From Paenibacillus sp. 37 (GTDB lineage Bacteria; Bacillota; Bacilli; Paenibacillales; Paenibacillaceae), in contig NZ_CP043761.1 in assembly GCF_008386395.1 (NCBI RefSeq), forward strand, positions 5,642,001 to 5,706,000: 64,000 nt of DNA. The letters are read 5' to 3'. Below the pieces are notes generated by a model. The model had not been told where the DNA came from. It worked only from the letters and a program-made list of their open reading frames with translations, and searched no databases. This document shows, piece by piece, positions 52,931-61,385 of this stretch (its first letter is position 1; each line of letters opens with the position of its first letter). The translations under genes were made by a program, and so were the position numbers.

Positions 52931-53272
52931 TTACTGTGCTTTGTACGCCAGCTGATGTCCGTCCTCGAATCCCTTGGCGAAACCCGCGTTGAATCCCTCG
53001 TTGTACGCCTCGTTGTATCCCTGGCTGTAAGCACCGTCCGGGTTCGGATCGGTAGGGGTAGCCGGGACGACTGGTTGTACGGCCTTTGGACTCCGGTGCC
53101 GCCGTACCGCACGTTTCTTTTTTTTGAGCCACGCACTGCGTCCTTTAAGTGGGCGTTTGTGAAGAACACGTTTGGCTCTGAGCGCACGCAGCTTGCGAAT
53201 TTTGCGCAGACGGGCTCCACGGATTAACAAAGCTCTTTTGGTTCTCAGTCTTATTTTCTTCTTCTTTAACAT
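52931..53272 (-). CDS. Basic small protein with a C-terminal GX3 helix
   Basis: Predicted 113-residue protein. The first 70 residues are extremely basic with K-K-K-K runs; a Pro/Thr-rich linker follows. The last 33 residues hold seven consecutive tetrads of the form (G/A)-(Y/F/H)-x-x. This lines up Gly and aromatic faces along a helix, as in the GxxxG helices of FliH. I know no family. AGGAGGAAT precedes the ATG at 53272. It lies between the helical paralogues and two CgeB-like genes that share the basic plus GX3 layout, so it may be a scaffold or surface target. Confidence 0.72.
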   Translation of the reverse strand: MLKKKKIRLRTKRALLIRGARLRKIRKLRALRAKRVLHKRPLKGRSAWLKKKKRAVRRHRSPKAVQPVVPATPTDPNPDGAYSQGYNEAYNEGFNAGFAKGFEDGHQLAYKAQ

Positions 53273-53273
53273 G

Positions 53274-53573
53274 TCAACATTCCTCCTGTATGTCCCGAAC
53301 GATACGAATTGCACACCCGGGGTCTTTGAGCCACGGCAAGCCAGGCTCCCCATGCTGGATTCGGGCCAGCCTGATTCCCGTAACCATACGAGACATTTCT
53401 GCCTGATAGCGACTCAGCAAACGAATGTTCTCGGCCAGACTGCGGGCGGATACTTCCGAATGAGCGGTTACACTGGCTACACTGTCCAGAATGCGTGCCA
53501 GCGCCTGCTGACTGTGTGCAATGGATTCAATGAGCGCCAGTTTGGCTTCCTGCTCACGCCGCATCAGACTCAT
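53274..53573 (-). CDS. Small helical protein, paralog A
   Basis: Predicted 99-residue helical protein with the pattern I-E-S-I-A-H-S-Q-Q-A-L-A-R-I-L-D near residue 15, almost the same as in paralog C (53935-54222). The C-terminal part (W-L-K-D-P-G-C) differs and ends in Cys. No signal or membrane helix. Its start overlaps the stop of paralog B (ATGA). I see no known family; repeated co-expression with CgeB-like enzymes suggests a structural or glycosylated partner. Confidence 0.7.
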   Translation of the reverse strand: MSLMRREQEAKLALIESIAHSQQALARILDSVASVTAHSEVSARSLAENIRLLSRYQAEMSRMVTGIRLARIQHGEPGLPWLKDPGCAIRIVRDIQEEC

Positions 53574-53911
53574 TTTCCCATGTCTCCCAGATCCATGCCG
53601 CCAAACATGCCACCGTCCATACCGCCGCCATCTTCGCTATCGTTCTGCACCATCACCGCTTTGAGATTGTTGCACAGTCCGGTCTCCATCCGGGTTAATC
53701 CTTCCAGCAATTCCACCAGCTGATCATGCATTTTGAGCGGCTCCCCTACCTGATCCCCATGCGTCAGAAAGGTATCCCCATTCAAATGATTCAGCGTCCA
53801 GTTCCGTACCTTCTCGGCCTCAATCGCTTTTGCCTCCAGGATCAGGGCAATATTCCACTGCATTTTGGCTGCTGCGTCCAGCATCAGAATGAGACTCTGT
53901 TCTCTACTCAT
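53570..53911 (-). CDS. Small helical protein, paralog B, with Gly/Met/Asp tail
   Basis: Predicted 113-residue protein. A helical first 85 residues with N-I-A-L-I-L-E-A-K-A-I-E-A-E-K resembles the other two paralogs. A low-complexity tail (G-G-G-M-D-G-G-M-F-G-G-M-D) follows. GGTGAAGG precedes the ATG. The first helix matches the A/C pattern (I/L)xxxAxxxxxIAxxL(D/E). Function unknown. Confidence 0.7.
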   Translation of the reverse strand: MSREQSLILMLDAAAKMQWNIALILEAKAIEAEKVRNWTLNHLNGDTFLTHGDQVGEPLKMHDQLVELLEGLTRMETGLCNNLKAVMVQNDSEDGGGMDGGMFGGMDLGDMGK

Positions 53912-53934
53912 GTTCCTTCACCCGCCTTCCGGGC

Positions 53935-54222
53935 TTATTCTTCTTCTTGAACCGCGATCTCCCGCATGACTTGGGTCAGCGTTTCGGCTACAGCCTCTTC
54001 CAGATCTGCAAGGCCCCCCAAGTAAGAGATAATGCTTTTGTTGATTTGCCCAGAGCTATCCAGCAGACCGTCAACGCCATCCAACTCCGGTTCGATATCT
54101 GGCAAATGATTGATGATTTCAGACATGCGTACAGCGACTTGGCGTTTGGCATCCAGCACACGTGCGATCTGCTGGTGAGAGTGTGCAATATGTGTGATAA
54201 TTTCATCGATTTTGCTCTGCAT
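53935..54222 (-). CDS. Small helical protein, paralog C
   Basis: Predicted 95-residue helical protein, first gene of the glycosylation block. I-I-T-H-I-A-H-S-H-Q-Q-I-A-R-V-L-D-A-K (about 8-26) aligns with paralog A, and an acidic C-terminus (V-Q-E-E-E) follows. I chose the ATG at 54222 because AGGAGGAGG lies just upstream; the open frame extends to 54282 but has no site. No known family. Confidence 0.72.
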   Translation of the reverse strand: MQSKIDEIITHIAHSHQQIARVLDAKRQVAVRMSEIINHLPDIEPELDGVDGLLDSSGQINKSIISYLGGLADLEEAVAETLTQVMREIAVQEEE

Positions 54223-54261
54223 GGTCCTCCTCCTTACCGTCACGGCCTGCTTCACCCATAG

Positions 54262-54306
54262 AAAAACCCGGCCTATCAGCATTTGCCTGTTACAGCATAT
54301 GCCGGG
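54262..54306 (-). terminator. Terminator after the amino-acid ABC operon
   Basis: CCCGGC / GCCGGG ends with an internal stem, followed by TTTTTC on the minus strand. It separates the ABC genes from the glycosylation block, which therefore needs its own promoter. Confidence 0.75.
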
Positions 54307-54343
54307 CCGGGATCGTCAGTTACTACAGCTTGCGCCTATATCG

Positions 54344-55096
54344 TCAGATGACATAACTCCAGTCGGAAGAATATCGACTGAGGAATTGGCGAGTACGTTC
54401 CTGCTTTGGACGTACAAACACCTCTTCCGGGGTTCCTTCCTCCACAACGGAACCTCCATCCATGAAAACAACCCGATTGGCCACCTCACGGGCAAACCCC
54501 ATTTCATGGGTGACTACAATCATGGTGATCCCCTCCTGAGCAATGGAGCGGATGACAGACAACACCTCACCCACAAGCTCGGGGTCCAGCGCTGATGTCG
54601 GTTCATCAAACAAAATCACTTCGGGATTCAGTGCCAGTGCTCTGGCGATGCCCACTCGTTGCTGTTGCCCACCAGACAACATACTTGGATACTCATTGAT
54701 TTTGGCAGACAGTCCGACTTGTTCAAGCACACGCAAGGCACGAGTACGGGCATCAGCTTTGGACATTTTCTGGGCAATAATTAAACCTTCCGTGACGTTA
54801 TCCAGCACAGTCTTGTGTTTGAACAGATTATAATGCTGGAACACCATCGCCGTTTTTCGTCTCAACTGCACAATGTCATGTTTACGTGCATGCTTGCAAT
54901 CGACGGTTAATCCACTGATCTGAACCTCGCCCTCATCGGCACGTTCCAGAAAATTGACGCAGCGCAGCAGCGTTGTTTTACCTGATCCGCTCGGTCCAAG
55001 GATCGCAACGACATCGCCCTGTTCAACGGTCAGATCAATTCCCTTCAATACTTCCTGCTTGCCAAATGTTTTGTGTATGTTCGTTAATGTAATCAT
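54344..55096 (-). CDS. Polar amino-acid ABC ATPase (GlnQ/TcyN-like)
   Basis: Predicted 250-residue ATPase. Walker [10 protein letters not shown] is at 33-41, signature L-S-G-G-Q-Q-Q-R near 144, Walker B V-I-L-F-D-E-P near 164 and T-H-E-M-G-F near 202. It powers uptake through the two permeases upstream. Its ATG overlaps the permease stop (ATGA). Confidence 0.92.
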   Translation of the reverse strand: MITLTNIHKTFGKQEVLKGIDLTVEQGDVVAILGPSGSGKTTLLRCVNFLERADEGEVQISGLTVDCKHARKHDIVQLRRKTAMVFQHYNLFKHKTVLDNVTEGLIIAQKMSKADARTRALRVLEQVGLSAKINEYPSMLSGGQQQRVGIARALALNPEVILFDEPTSALDPELVGEVLSVIRSIAQEGITMIVVTHEMGFAREVANRVVFMDGGSVVEEGTPEEVFVRPKQERTRQFLSRYSSDWSYVI

Positions 55097-55803
55097 GACA
55101 CGCCTCCTTTGCTGTACACGGCAACCCGACGCTCAAGCAAAGCGGTGATCCGCTCGGCAATGATGGTCAGCCCCCAGTAGATAAACGCGGCGGCGATAAA
55201 GGCCTCCAGAAATTTCAGACTGACGGATGCCACCACATCCGCTTTACCGAGGATGTCCATCTGAGATACGGTAAAAGCGAGTGTTGATCCATGCAGGAAC
55301 CCGACAAACATGCTGCACAGATTAGGCAAGACCGCCCCGATCGCTTGAGGGATGATGATGCGCCTCAAAGCCTGGAATGTGCTCATACCCACAGCGTGAG
55401 CGGCTTCCATCTGGCCGATATCCACAGCTAGAATGCCAGAACGGATAATCTCGGACATATAGGCACCCGCGGTGAGCGAGAAGGCAATCAGTACAAATAC
55501 GAGAATTGGGATCGATGAGGATTGGAAAGCCCAACCGTAACGTTCCGCCAGCTTATCGATGATCATCGGAATGCCGTAATAGATGAGGAATAGATGCATC
55601 AGCATCGGTGTTCCACGCAGGAATGAAACGTAGAAGTCAGCAATGCGGTGAATCCACCGCACACGATAGATACGGATCAGAGCCGTAGCCAGACCGATTC
55701 CGAAGCCTGCAATCAACGGCACAATCGTAATGACGAGTGTCAGTGGCAATGCCTTCAGGATTTGAAAAAAAGAGGTATAGATAAACTGGAGATCAATCGA
55801 CAT
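55093..55803 (-). CDS. Amino-acid ABC permease (TcyM-like)
   Basis: Predicted 236-residue permease of the HisMQ type with five helices. The S-F-L-R-G-T-P-M-L loop and the [11 protein letters not shown] coupling helix near 130 meet the ATPase. A family-2 repeat lies between it and the upstream permease gene. The two permeases form a heterodimer. Confidence 0.88.
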   Translation of the reverse strand: MSIDLQFIYTSFFQILKALPLTLVITIVPLIAGFGIGLATALIRIYRVRWIHRIADFYVSFLRGTPMLMHLFLIYYGIPMIIDKLAERYGWAFQSSSIPILVFVLIAFSLTAGAYMSEIIRSGILAVDIGQMEAAHAVGMSTFQALRRIIIPQAIGAVLPNLCSMFVGFLHGSTLAFTVSQMDILGKADVVASVSLKFLEAFIAAAFIYWGLTIIAERITALLERRVAVYSKGGVS

Positions 55804-55833
55804 ATGCTCACCCCGCTATTCGTTTCAGTGAGA

Positions 55834-55913
55834 GTTCAAAAAGTCTGGTTTTCATCTTCGATGCTGATGATGCCGCCAGGCATGATTCGTAATCAAAAGC
55901 GGACTTTTTGAAC
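55834..55913. repeat. Intergenic repeat family 2, short copy
   Basis: Perfect 12-bp terminal inverted repeats GTTCAAAAAGTC / GACTTTTTGAAC enclose 56 bases. It runs in inverse orientation to the 52713-52878 copy. It overlaps the last codons of the upstream permease gene at 55893-55913. Confidence 0.82.
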
Positions 55914-56648
55914 AACCTCTTTCAGGCGTTTGGCTCGAATTGCCGGTTTGTGTACAACCCTCTTGCGTTCATGACGCTGGAGTCTGCGTTCTGCAAAGGC
56001 AAATCCTTTTTCAAGCACAATAACAATGACATAATAGACCACAGACAGACTGATATACACTTCAAGTGCATGCGATGTAGCCGAAATTAACGTCTGCCCT
56101 CTGCCCACCATATCCATGACACCAATGGAGAAGGCCAAGGAAGTATCCTTTAATGAACCGATTAACGTATTGGCCATGTTCGGAAAAGCAACAATCAGTG
56201 CCTGCGGAACAACAATCCGCCGAAAAGACTGGAATGTGGTCATACCCGCAGCATAGGCAGCTTCCGTCTGACCTTTATCCACACTGCGCACCGCTCCGCG
56301 AAAGATCTCGGCAAAGGATGCCGCGTCACTAAGTGCATAGGTCACAATGACAAATAACAACGGGTCAGTTCTCGACAGGTCGATGCCAATGGGTTTGAGC
56401 AGCTCGGGAAGTCCGTAATATACCAGGAACAATTTGATCAGGATCGGTGTGCCCCGCATGAATGAGACGTACAGGGTAGCCAACTGGCTTAGTACCGGAA
56501 TCCGATACAGCCGGGGAACGGCCAGAAGCACGCCGCCCACCAGTCCGAGCACGATGGAACCACCCAGTACAATCAGTGTTATATGCAAATATCGTAGCAG
56601 TTCCGGGATGAAATCCAGAACCAATGACAGATCAAATGATTTTCCCAT
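55893..56648 (-). CDS. Amino-acid ABC permease (TcyL-like)
   Basis: Predicted 251-residue HisMQ-type permease. S-F-M-R-G-T-P-I-L and the coupling helix G-Q-T-E-A-A-Y-A-A-G-M are present. The last residues, about Q-K-V-R-F, are encoded by the edge of a family-2 repeat, so the repeat inserted into or replaced the original 3' end. It follows the binding-protein gene by 23 bases. Confidence 0.88.
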   Translation of the reverse strand: MGKSFDLSLVLDFIPELLRYLHITLIVLGGSIVLGLVGGVLLAVPRLYRIPVLSQLATLYVSFMRGTPILIKLFLVYYGLPELLKPIGIDLSRTDPLLFVIVTYALSDAASFAEIFRGAVRSVDKGQTEAAYAAGMTTFQSFRRIVVPQALIVAFPNMANTLIGSLKDTSLAFSIGVMDMVGRGQTLISATSHALEVYISLSVVYYVIVIVLEKGFAFAERRLQRHERKRVVHKPAIRAKRLKEVVQKVRF

Positions 56649-56671
56649 TACCGCTGCACACCTTTCTCAGA

Positions 56672-57511
56672 CTACTCTTCAACCGTATAGTCAGCTCCAA
56701 GCCACTCTGTGCTCAGTTTGCCTAATGTTCCATCTTCTTTGACCGCTTTGAGGGCTTCGTCCACTTTGGTTTTGAGCTCCTGCTCATCTTTGTTCAGAAT
56801 GAAGTACACTCTGGAATTGGAGAGGGCATCTCCTACCGTTTTCAGCTGAGCATCAATCGCCTTATTCTGATAATCAATGGCAAACTGCGTGCTGATGGTG
56901 GCATCCACCCGGCCTGTTTTGATCTGGGTAATGGTATCCTCACCTGCTCCGGAATAAACGATATCAATCCCGTTGCCGTTCGCTGCATTCCATTTCTCAG
57001 CAAGTACAGCCGCATTACTTGTAGCACCAACAATCAGTTTTTTCCCTTTGAGATCCTCAATCGATTTTACTTCCTCATTTTTCTGACTTACGACAATTTT
57101 ATTTGGAAAAATATTATAGGCTTCATCATTAAACAGGAACTTGGCCTGTCTCTCATCATTCACTTCCATCTGGTGAGCGATCAGGTCAATTTTTTTCGTT
57201 TCCAGACTCAGCAGCAGGTTTTTGAAATCCATGGTGCTGAATTCGAATTCGTACTCAGGCAAACGTTTGTCGATCTCCCGGATCAGTTCCACATCATAAC
57301 CTGTTAACTTGCCATTCTCATCAATGAAGCAGACATTCGGGAACTGTGTACCTGTTCCTACAATGATCTTTTTCACTTTGGTGTCGCCTGCTGCCGAAGC
57401 AGATTCTGAATCATTGCTTGCAGTTCCTGTGCTGCATCCAGCCAGTACCGCCAGCATTGTAATGAACAGCAGTGCTGTCCGGAATTTTTGAATCCCCCGT
57501 TTTTTAACCAT
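56672..57511 (-). CDS. Amino-acid-binding lipoprotein (TcyJ/K-like)
   Basis: Predicted 279-residue lipoprotein with lipobox L-A-G-C near residue 26. The family-3 binding fold is shown by L-T-G-Y-D-V-E-L-I-R-E and the later K-G-K-K-L-I-V-G-A-T-S-N-A. This set of one binding protein, two permeases and an ATPase resembles TcyJKLMN cystine uptake, but the true ligand is not proved. GGAGGAGA supports the ATG at 57511; a TTG 6 bases earlier is less likely. Confidence 0.87.
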   Translation of the reverse strand: MVKKRGIQKFRTALLFITMLAVLAGCSTGTASNDSESASAAGDTKVKKIIVGTGTQFPNVCFIDENGKLTGYDVELIREIDKRLPEYEFEFSTMDFKNLLLSLETKKIDLIAHQMEVNDERQAKFLFNDEAYNIFPNKIVVSQKNEEVKSIEDLKGKKLIVGATSNAAVLAEKWNAANGNGIDIVYSGAGEDTITQIKTGRVDATISTQFAIDYQNKAIDAQLKTVGDALSNSRVYFILNKDEQELKTKVDEALKAVKEDGTLGKLSTEWLGADYTVEE

Positions 57512-57703
57512 TCCCAATCTCCTCCACAGGCTGTTATCACAGCGAATATGATGTGCACTCCCATTCCTCTTCCCATTACCAAACCATTCTTACTTGTATA
57601 GTCGGAATTAGGTTGAACAAAGAATATCATTACAAGTCATCTTGGGGCAATAACTAAACTAATAGGACATCCTGATATGGTTATAGGACTTCTCTATAGT
57701 ACA

Positions 57704-57744
57704 AGAAAAAGCCATCCCCCATATCCATTGGCGGATGGCTTCTT
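57704..57744 (-). terminator. Terminator after the 110-residue gene
   Basis: AAGCCATCCG pairs with the GGATGGCTT on the other side, followed by TTTTCTT on the minus strand. Confidence 0.8.
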
Positions 57745-57808
57745 CCTGTATGTCTCTCACTGATTATACCATTTTGGCGGTGCATCACTTGGTGTGTACA
57801 CTACTCAT

Positions 57809-58141
57809 CTATCTGCGACTCGCCCATTTAATTTTACGTGCAACTTCCACTCGCTGTAATTGTAAGAGACCGATCCGTTCCTCGAACTTCTTGCGTTCGT
57901 CCATGGAATGAGCGGCATGAATCTGGTGGCACAGACCTGTCAGTTTGCTGTTGATGTAATCAAACCGTGTCCATAGTTCCTCTTCAGGTGTGCGTTGCTG
58001 CTCCGTCGCCGTCTGAAATATTTTGAGTTGGCGGATAAGGGATTGTTGCCATTCCTGATCCTGAATTTGGATGGCAAAATGCAAAAGATCCAGATAGTCA
58101 TCAATTTGCAACGAAACGCCGTAATCAGATTTAGTGTTCAT
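57809..58141 (-). CDS. Uncharacterised 110-residue helical protein
   Basis: I do not recognise the family. It is soluble and strongly helical with charged coiled-coil-like stretches (D-E-R-K-K-F-E-E-R-I near 84-93) and a basic end (K-I-K-W-A-S-R-R). AAGGAGAGACG supports the ATG. A monocistronic gene with its own terminator. Confidence 0.62.
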   Translation of the reverse strand: MNTKSDYGVSLQIDDYLDLLHFAIQIQDQEWQQSLIRQLKIFQTATEQQRTPEEELWTRFDYINSKLTGLCHQIHAAHSMDERKKFEERIGLLQLQRVEVARKIKWASRR

Positions 58142-58333
58142 CGTCGTCTCTCCTTATTTCAGTACTTGGCTGGAATCCATTACTTCTATCTTACAGGAAC
58201 AAGCCCACTGAAAGCGAGTACTGAACGATTAAATTTCGGGAAAATTTTTATTTTTTTATGTTAAAACAGCTTTACATTTCCATTAAGACCAATTTGGCAG
58301 GATATTGATATTGGTACATATGAAATTGGTAAT

Positions 58334-58381
58334 AAAAAACCCGCGTTAAGAAATAAAGTTGTTTCCTCAAAACGGGTTTTT
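58334..58381 (-). terminator. Terminator after modB
   Basis: AAAAACCCG / CGGGTTTTTT stem with an interior loop and a T run on the minus strand. Confidence 0.8.
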
Positions 58382-58415
58382 CATCATTTTATATATAATA
58401 TAAACACATATCAAA

Positions 58416-59102
58416 TTAGTCATTTTTTCCATCTCGCTGCTGTCTGGTCATCAGTAACATGAGAAATGAGATGATGATAATGGAAACAGTCCACGCCCAG
58501 GCCATGGTCTGATTGCCCGAATCCACAGCGACATAGATTGCCGTAGGTACCGTTTGTGTTTTGCCCGGAATATTGCCTGCAATCATCAGTGTGGCTCCGA
58601 ATTCCCCGAGTGCCCGGGCAAAGCCCAGGATGAAGGCGGTCATCAAGGCTCTGCCTGCGAGCGGCAAGGAAATGTAACGAAAAACCTGCCACTCATTCGC
58701 CCCAATCGAACGTCCCGCATCTTCCAGATCCCGATCCACACCGCTGAATCCTGATTTCATGGTCTGATACACGAGTGGAAAAGCAACCACCACCGAAGCA
58801 ATCACCGCAGCCCACCAAGTGAAAATAACCGGTGCGGAGAATATGGCTTCAATCCATTGTCCAAACAGACTTTTACGTCCCAGTATGACAAGCAACAGAA
58901 ATCCAACCACCGTCGGAGGCAGTACTAGCGGTAGCATAAATGCCGTTTCCAGCAACGTCTTCCCCCGAAATGAAGTACGCGACATCTTCCAGGCTATCGC
59001 GATTCCCAGCACAGTGGCCACCACGCTGGATAACAGCGCAACCTGAAGCGACAGGCGCACCGGTGACCAGAATACGGACCAGTCTATGGCGTTCACATTC
59101 AT
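58416..59102 (-). CDS. modB: Molybdate ABC permease
   Basis: Predicted 228-residue inner-membrane permease with five helices. The family pattern includes M-L-P-L-V-L-P-P-T-V-V-G and the coupling loop with A-R-A-L-G-E-F-G-A-T near 160. Its ATG overlaps the modA stop as ATGA. No modC ATPase gene follows; the next gene downstream is unrelated. Confidence 0.93.
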   Translation of the reverse strand: MNVNAIDWSVFWSPVRLSLQVALLSSVVATVLGIAIAWKMSRTSFRGKTLLETAFMLPLVLPPTVVGFLLLVILGRKSLFGQWIEAIFSAPVIFTWWAAVIASVVVAFPLVYQTMKSGFSGVDRDLEDAGRSIGANEWQVFRYISLPLAGRALMTAFILGFARALGEFGATLMIAGNIPGKTQTVPTAIYVAVDSGNQTMAWAWTVSIIIISFLMLLMTRQQRDGKND

Positions 59103-59971
59103 TCGGGAATCGTGAAGCCGTATTTCGCGAAGATATCCAGTACTTCAGGAGTTTGCAAATACGCATAGAATTGTTCGGCCTCTGTACGGTGTTTTGTTCC
59201 TTCAATAATGCCTATCGGATAATTGGCGGGTGTGTAGCTGTTCTTGTCCACCTCAAACGCAATGTTCACCTGATCCGAAGTAAGAGCATCCGTTTTATAT
59301 ACAAATCCTGCATCTGCATTGCCTGTCTCTACATATTGGAGAACCTGTCTAACATCTTTCCCCTGCACAAGTTTGCTCTCCAGTTGATCCCACAGTTTGG
59401 CATTCGTCAAAGCTTCCTTCGCATAGGTTCCCGCAGGCACACTTTCCGGAATGCCAATAGCTACCGTCTTAATGGAGTCATTTGTGAGATCCTTTTCGCT
59501 GGTTACGGTATGGGTCCCATCTGCTGGCACAATTGCCACCAGTGAATTCTGTAGCAAATTCTTTTGGTCGTCCGAGGCAATCAGGTTTTCATCTACTAAC
59601 GCATTCATATTTCTTGTTGCCGCCGATACAAAGACATCAGCCGGGGCACCCTGTTCAATCTGCTGTTGCAAGGCACCCGAGGCGCCAAAGTTAAAGTTAA
59701 GTTCTATATAAGGATTAGCTAGCTCATAATTGGTTTCAATCTCTTTCATCGCATCGGTCAGACTGGCCGCCGCAGAGATCGTCAGATCTACCGTTTCCTG
59801 CGGATCGGTATTTCCTGCTGATGAACTTTCACCTGATGCCGCTGGCGTTGAGGTCGTTTGTTCTGCACCTGTGGATGTATCCGTAGTGCCCGTGCTTGTG
59901 CCGCAACCAGCCAATACAAGAGACAGTCCCAGTGACATACTTCCCAACACATATCCGATTCTCTTTCTCAT
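59099..59971 (-). CDS. modA: Molybdate-binding lipoprotein
   Basis: Predicted 290-residue lipoprotein with lipobox L-A-G-C near 23 and a Ser/Thr-rich linker. The binding fold has A-A-A-S-L-T-D-A-M-K-E near 68 and F-G-A-S-G-A-L-Q-Q-Q near 97, the oxyanion-binding Ser/Ala loops of ModA. GGGGGAG lies upstream. It is co-transcribed with modB and has a palindromic promoter region. Confidence 0.92.
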   Translation of the reverse strand: MRKRIGYVLGSMSLGLSLVLAGCGTSTGTTDTSTGAEQTTSTPAASGESSSAGNTDPQETVDLTISAAASLTDAMKEIETNYELANPYIELNFNFGASGALQQQIEQGAPADVFVSAATRNMNALVDENLIASDDQKNLLQNSLVAIVPADGTHTVTSEKDLTNDSIKTVAIGIPESVPAGTYAKEALTNAKLWDQLESKLVQGKDVRQVLQYVETGNADAGFVYKTDALTSDQVNIAFEVDKNSYTPANYPIGIIEGTKHRTEAEQFYAYLQTPEVLDIFAKYGFTIPE

Positions 59972-59987
59972 TCATTTCTCCCCCAAC

Positions 59988-60028
59988 GTTATATTTAGAT
60001 ATAACTAGTTATAATTGATTATATCTAA
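59988..60028. promoter_or_regulatory. Nested palindromes in the modA promoter
   Basis: GTTATAT-TTAG-ATATAAC (59988-60005) is a perfect palindrome. TTAGATATAA and TTATATCTAA are inverted 14 bases apart, and ATAACTAGTTAT (60001-60012) is a third perfect palindrome. They lie between modA and the divergent regulator, whose operator they probably are. Confidence 0.62.
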
Positions 60029-60209
60029 TTATACACAAGACAAAAAAAATGGGAAGGTGATTAAGATCACATTTGATTTTTGTTATCTGTCCTATGCGTT
60101 TATTACGTGTTCTCAAGTTTATGGCATCCCTCAATTAATGGTATAGTACAAGAAACATTCCATTACGATGAATGATCGGATCATTACCTTTGAAGGAGGA
60201 TCTTCACTT

Positions 60210-61241
60210 ATGACGGAGGAGCAATCCTACACAACCGAAGAAATATCCAAGCTGCTTAAAATATCGAAACTAACGGTCTATGACCTGATCAAAAAAGGAG
60301 ACCTCGTCGCATACCGTGTGGGTAAACAAATGCGAATTGATGCAACCGATCTGGAGGCATATAAACGTCGCTCCAAGCAACTTCAGTCCTCAGGTCAACG
60401 TATCCCGACCTCTGCATCAGGGACTCAGCCAGGTCATGGTGATTCTCAGGGAACTTCCTTACAAGTTACTTCACCCGTTGGGTCTGCGCATGCGATTACT
60501 CCAGCGAGTTCTACCCATACAATGACTTCTGCACCACGGCATCTAGTCATAACAGGTCAGGATGTCAGTCTGGATATCCTAATGCGGCATATGGAAAAAA
60601 AAACTCGGGACATCCGTCCGCTACGCTCGTTCATGGGCAGTTTGGACGGACTTATCTCGATGTATCGTGGTGAGTCCGATCTGGTCAGCACTCATCTGCT
60701 CGACGGGGATACCGGTGAGTATAATCTGCCGTATATTCGCAAAATTCTGACGGGACGGTCCTATGTTGTGGTAAACCTACTGTCACGTCCTGCCGGACTG
60801 TATGTACAGCGTGGCAACCCGCAGAACATACAGAATTGGACCGATCTGAGCAAGCCTGAACTTCGACTCGCTAACCGGGAGATAGGTTCTGGCGCGCGAG
60901 TATTGCTGGATGAGCAACTTCGGTTGCATGGAATTCCTGCCGCAGGTCTGATCGGATACGAAATGGAGGAAACCAGTCACATGGGCGTGGCTGCCAAAGT
61001 CAGTTCAGGTGAAGCTGATGTCGGAGTTGGCATTGAGAAAGCTGCGCGACTTGTGGGTCAGGTTGATTTTGTCCCGCTCACTCAGGAGCGCTATGATCTG
61101 GTCATGCTGAGGAAGCAAGGTAATGAAGCCTGGACAGAATCTGTACTGCGAATTCTCCAATCGCCGGAGTTCAGGCAGGAACTGCAATCATTCGAGGGAT
61201 ATGATGTATCCCGGACAGGTGAGATTTTGTACGAAGCATAG
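60210..61241 (+). CDS. One-component regulator: excisionase-type HTH plus PBP-like domain
   Basis: Predicted 343-residue protein. An excisionase/MerR-like HTH at about 8-55 (Y-T-T-E-E-I-S-K-L-L-K-I-S) is followed by a linker. A PBP_like domain of ModA type then runs from 120 to 335 (S-R-P-A-G-L-Y-V-Q-R-G-N, then G-S-G-A-R-V-L-L-D). This architecture is known for molybdate-responsive regulators and differs from ModE. I chose the ATG at 60210, which has GGAGG 10 bases upstream; an earlier ATG at 60168 lacks one. Divergent from modAB. Confidence 0.85.
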   Translation: MTEEQSYTTEEISKLLKISKLTVYDLIKKGDLVAYRVGKQMRIDATDLEAYKRRSKQLQSSGQRIPTSASGTQPGHGDSQGTSLQVTSPVGSAHAITPASSTHTMTSAPRHLVITGQDVSLDILMRHMEKKTRDIRPLRSFMGSLDGLISMYRGESDLVSTHLLDGDTGEYNLPYIRKILTGRSYVVVNLLSRPAGLYVQRGNPQNIQNWTDLSKPELRLANREIGSGARVLLDEQLRLHGIPAAGLIGYEMEETSHMGVAAKVSSGEADVGVGIEKAARLVGQVDFVPLTQERYDLVMLRKQGNEAWTESVLRILQSPEFRQELQSFEGYDVSRTGEILYEA

Positions 61242-61307
61242 TTATACGAAATGTAGACAATAACAGCCCATACTCAACGTGTATTCAACATCACATCATG
61301 CATATAT

Positions 61308-61338
61308 AAAACGCCTTGCATTCGCTGCAAGGCGTTTT
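61308..61338. terminator. Bidirectional terminator
   Basis: A perfect 13-bp stem AAAACGCCTTGCA / TGCAAGGCGTTTT with loop TTCGC, between converging genes. Confidence 0.92.
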
Positions 61339-61385
61339 TGGTGTTTCTTTCTATATATAACGCATGATATGGATGAATGAATTTC

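Noticed and set aside
52822..53220. 132-residue Arg-rich frame overlapping the basic/GX3 gene
   Set aside because: Same strand but other frame; the 52931-53272 frame has the ribosome site and the regular tetrad pattern.
57518..57700. Riboswitch or T-box before the amino-acid ABC operon
   Set aside because: The leader is short and shows no antiterminator pair or conserved riboswitch core that I can recognise.
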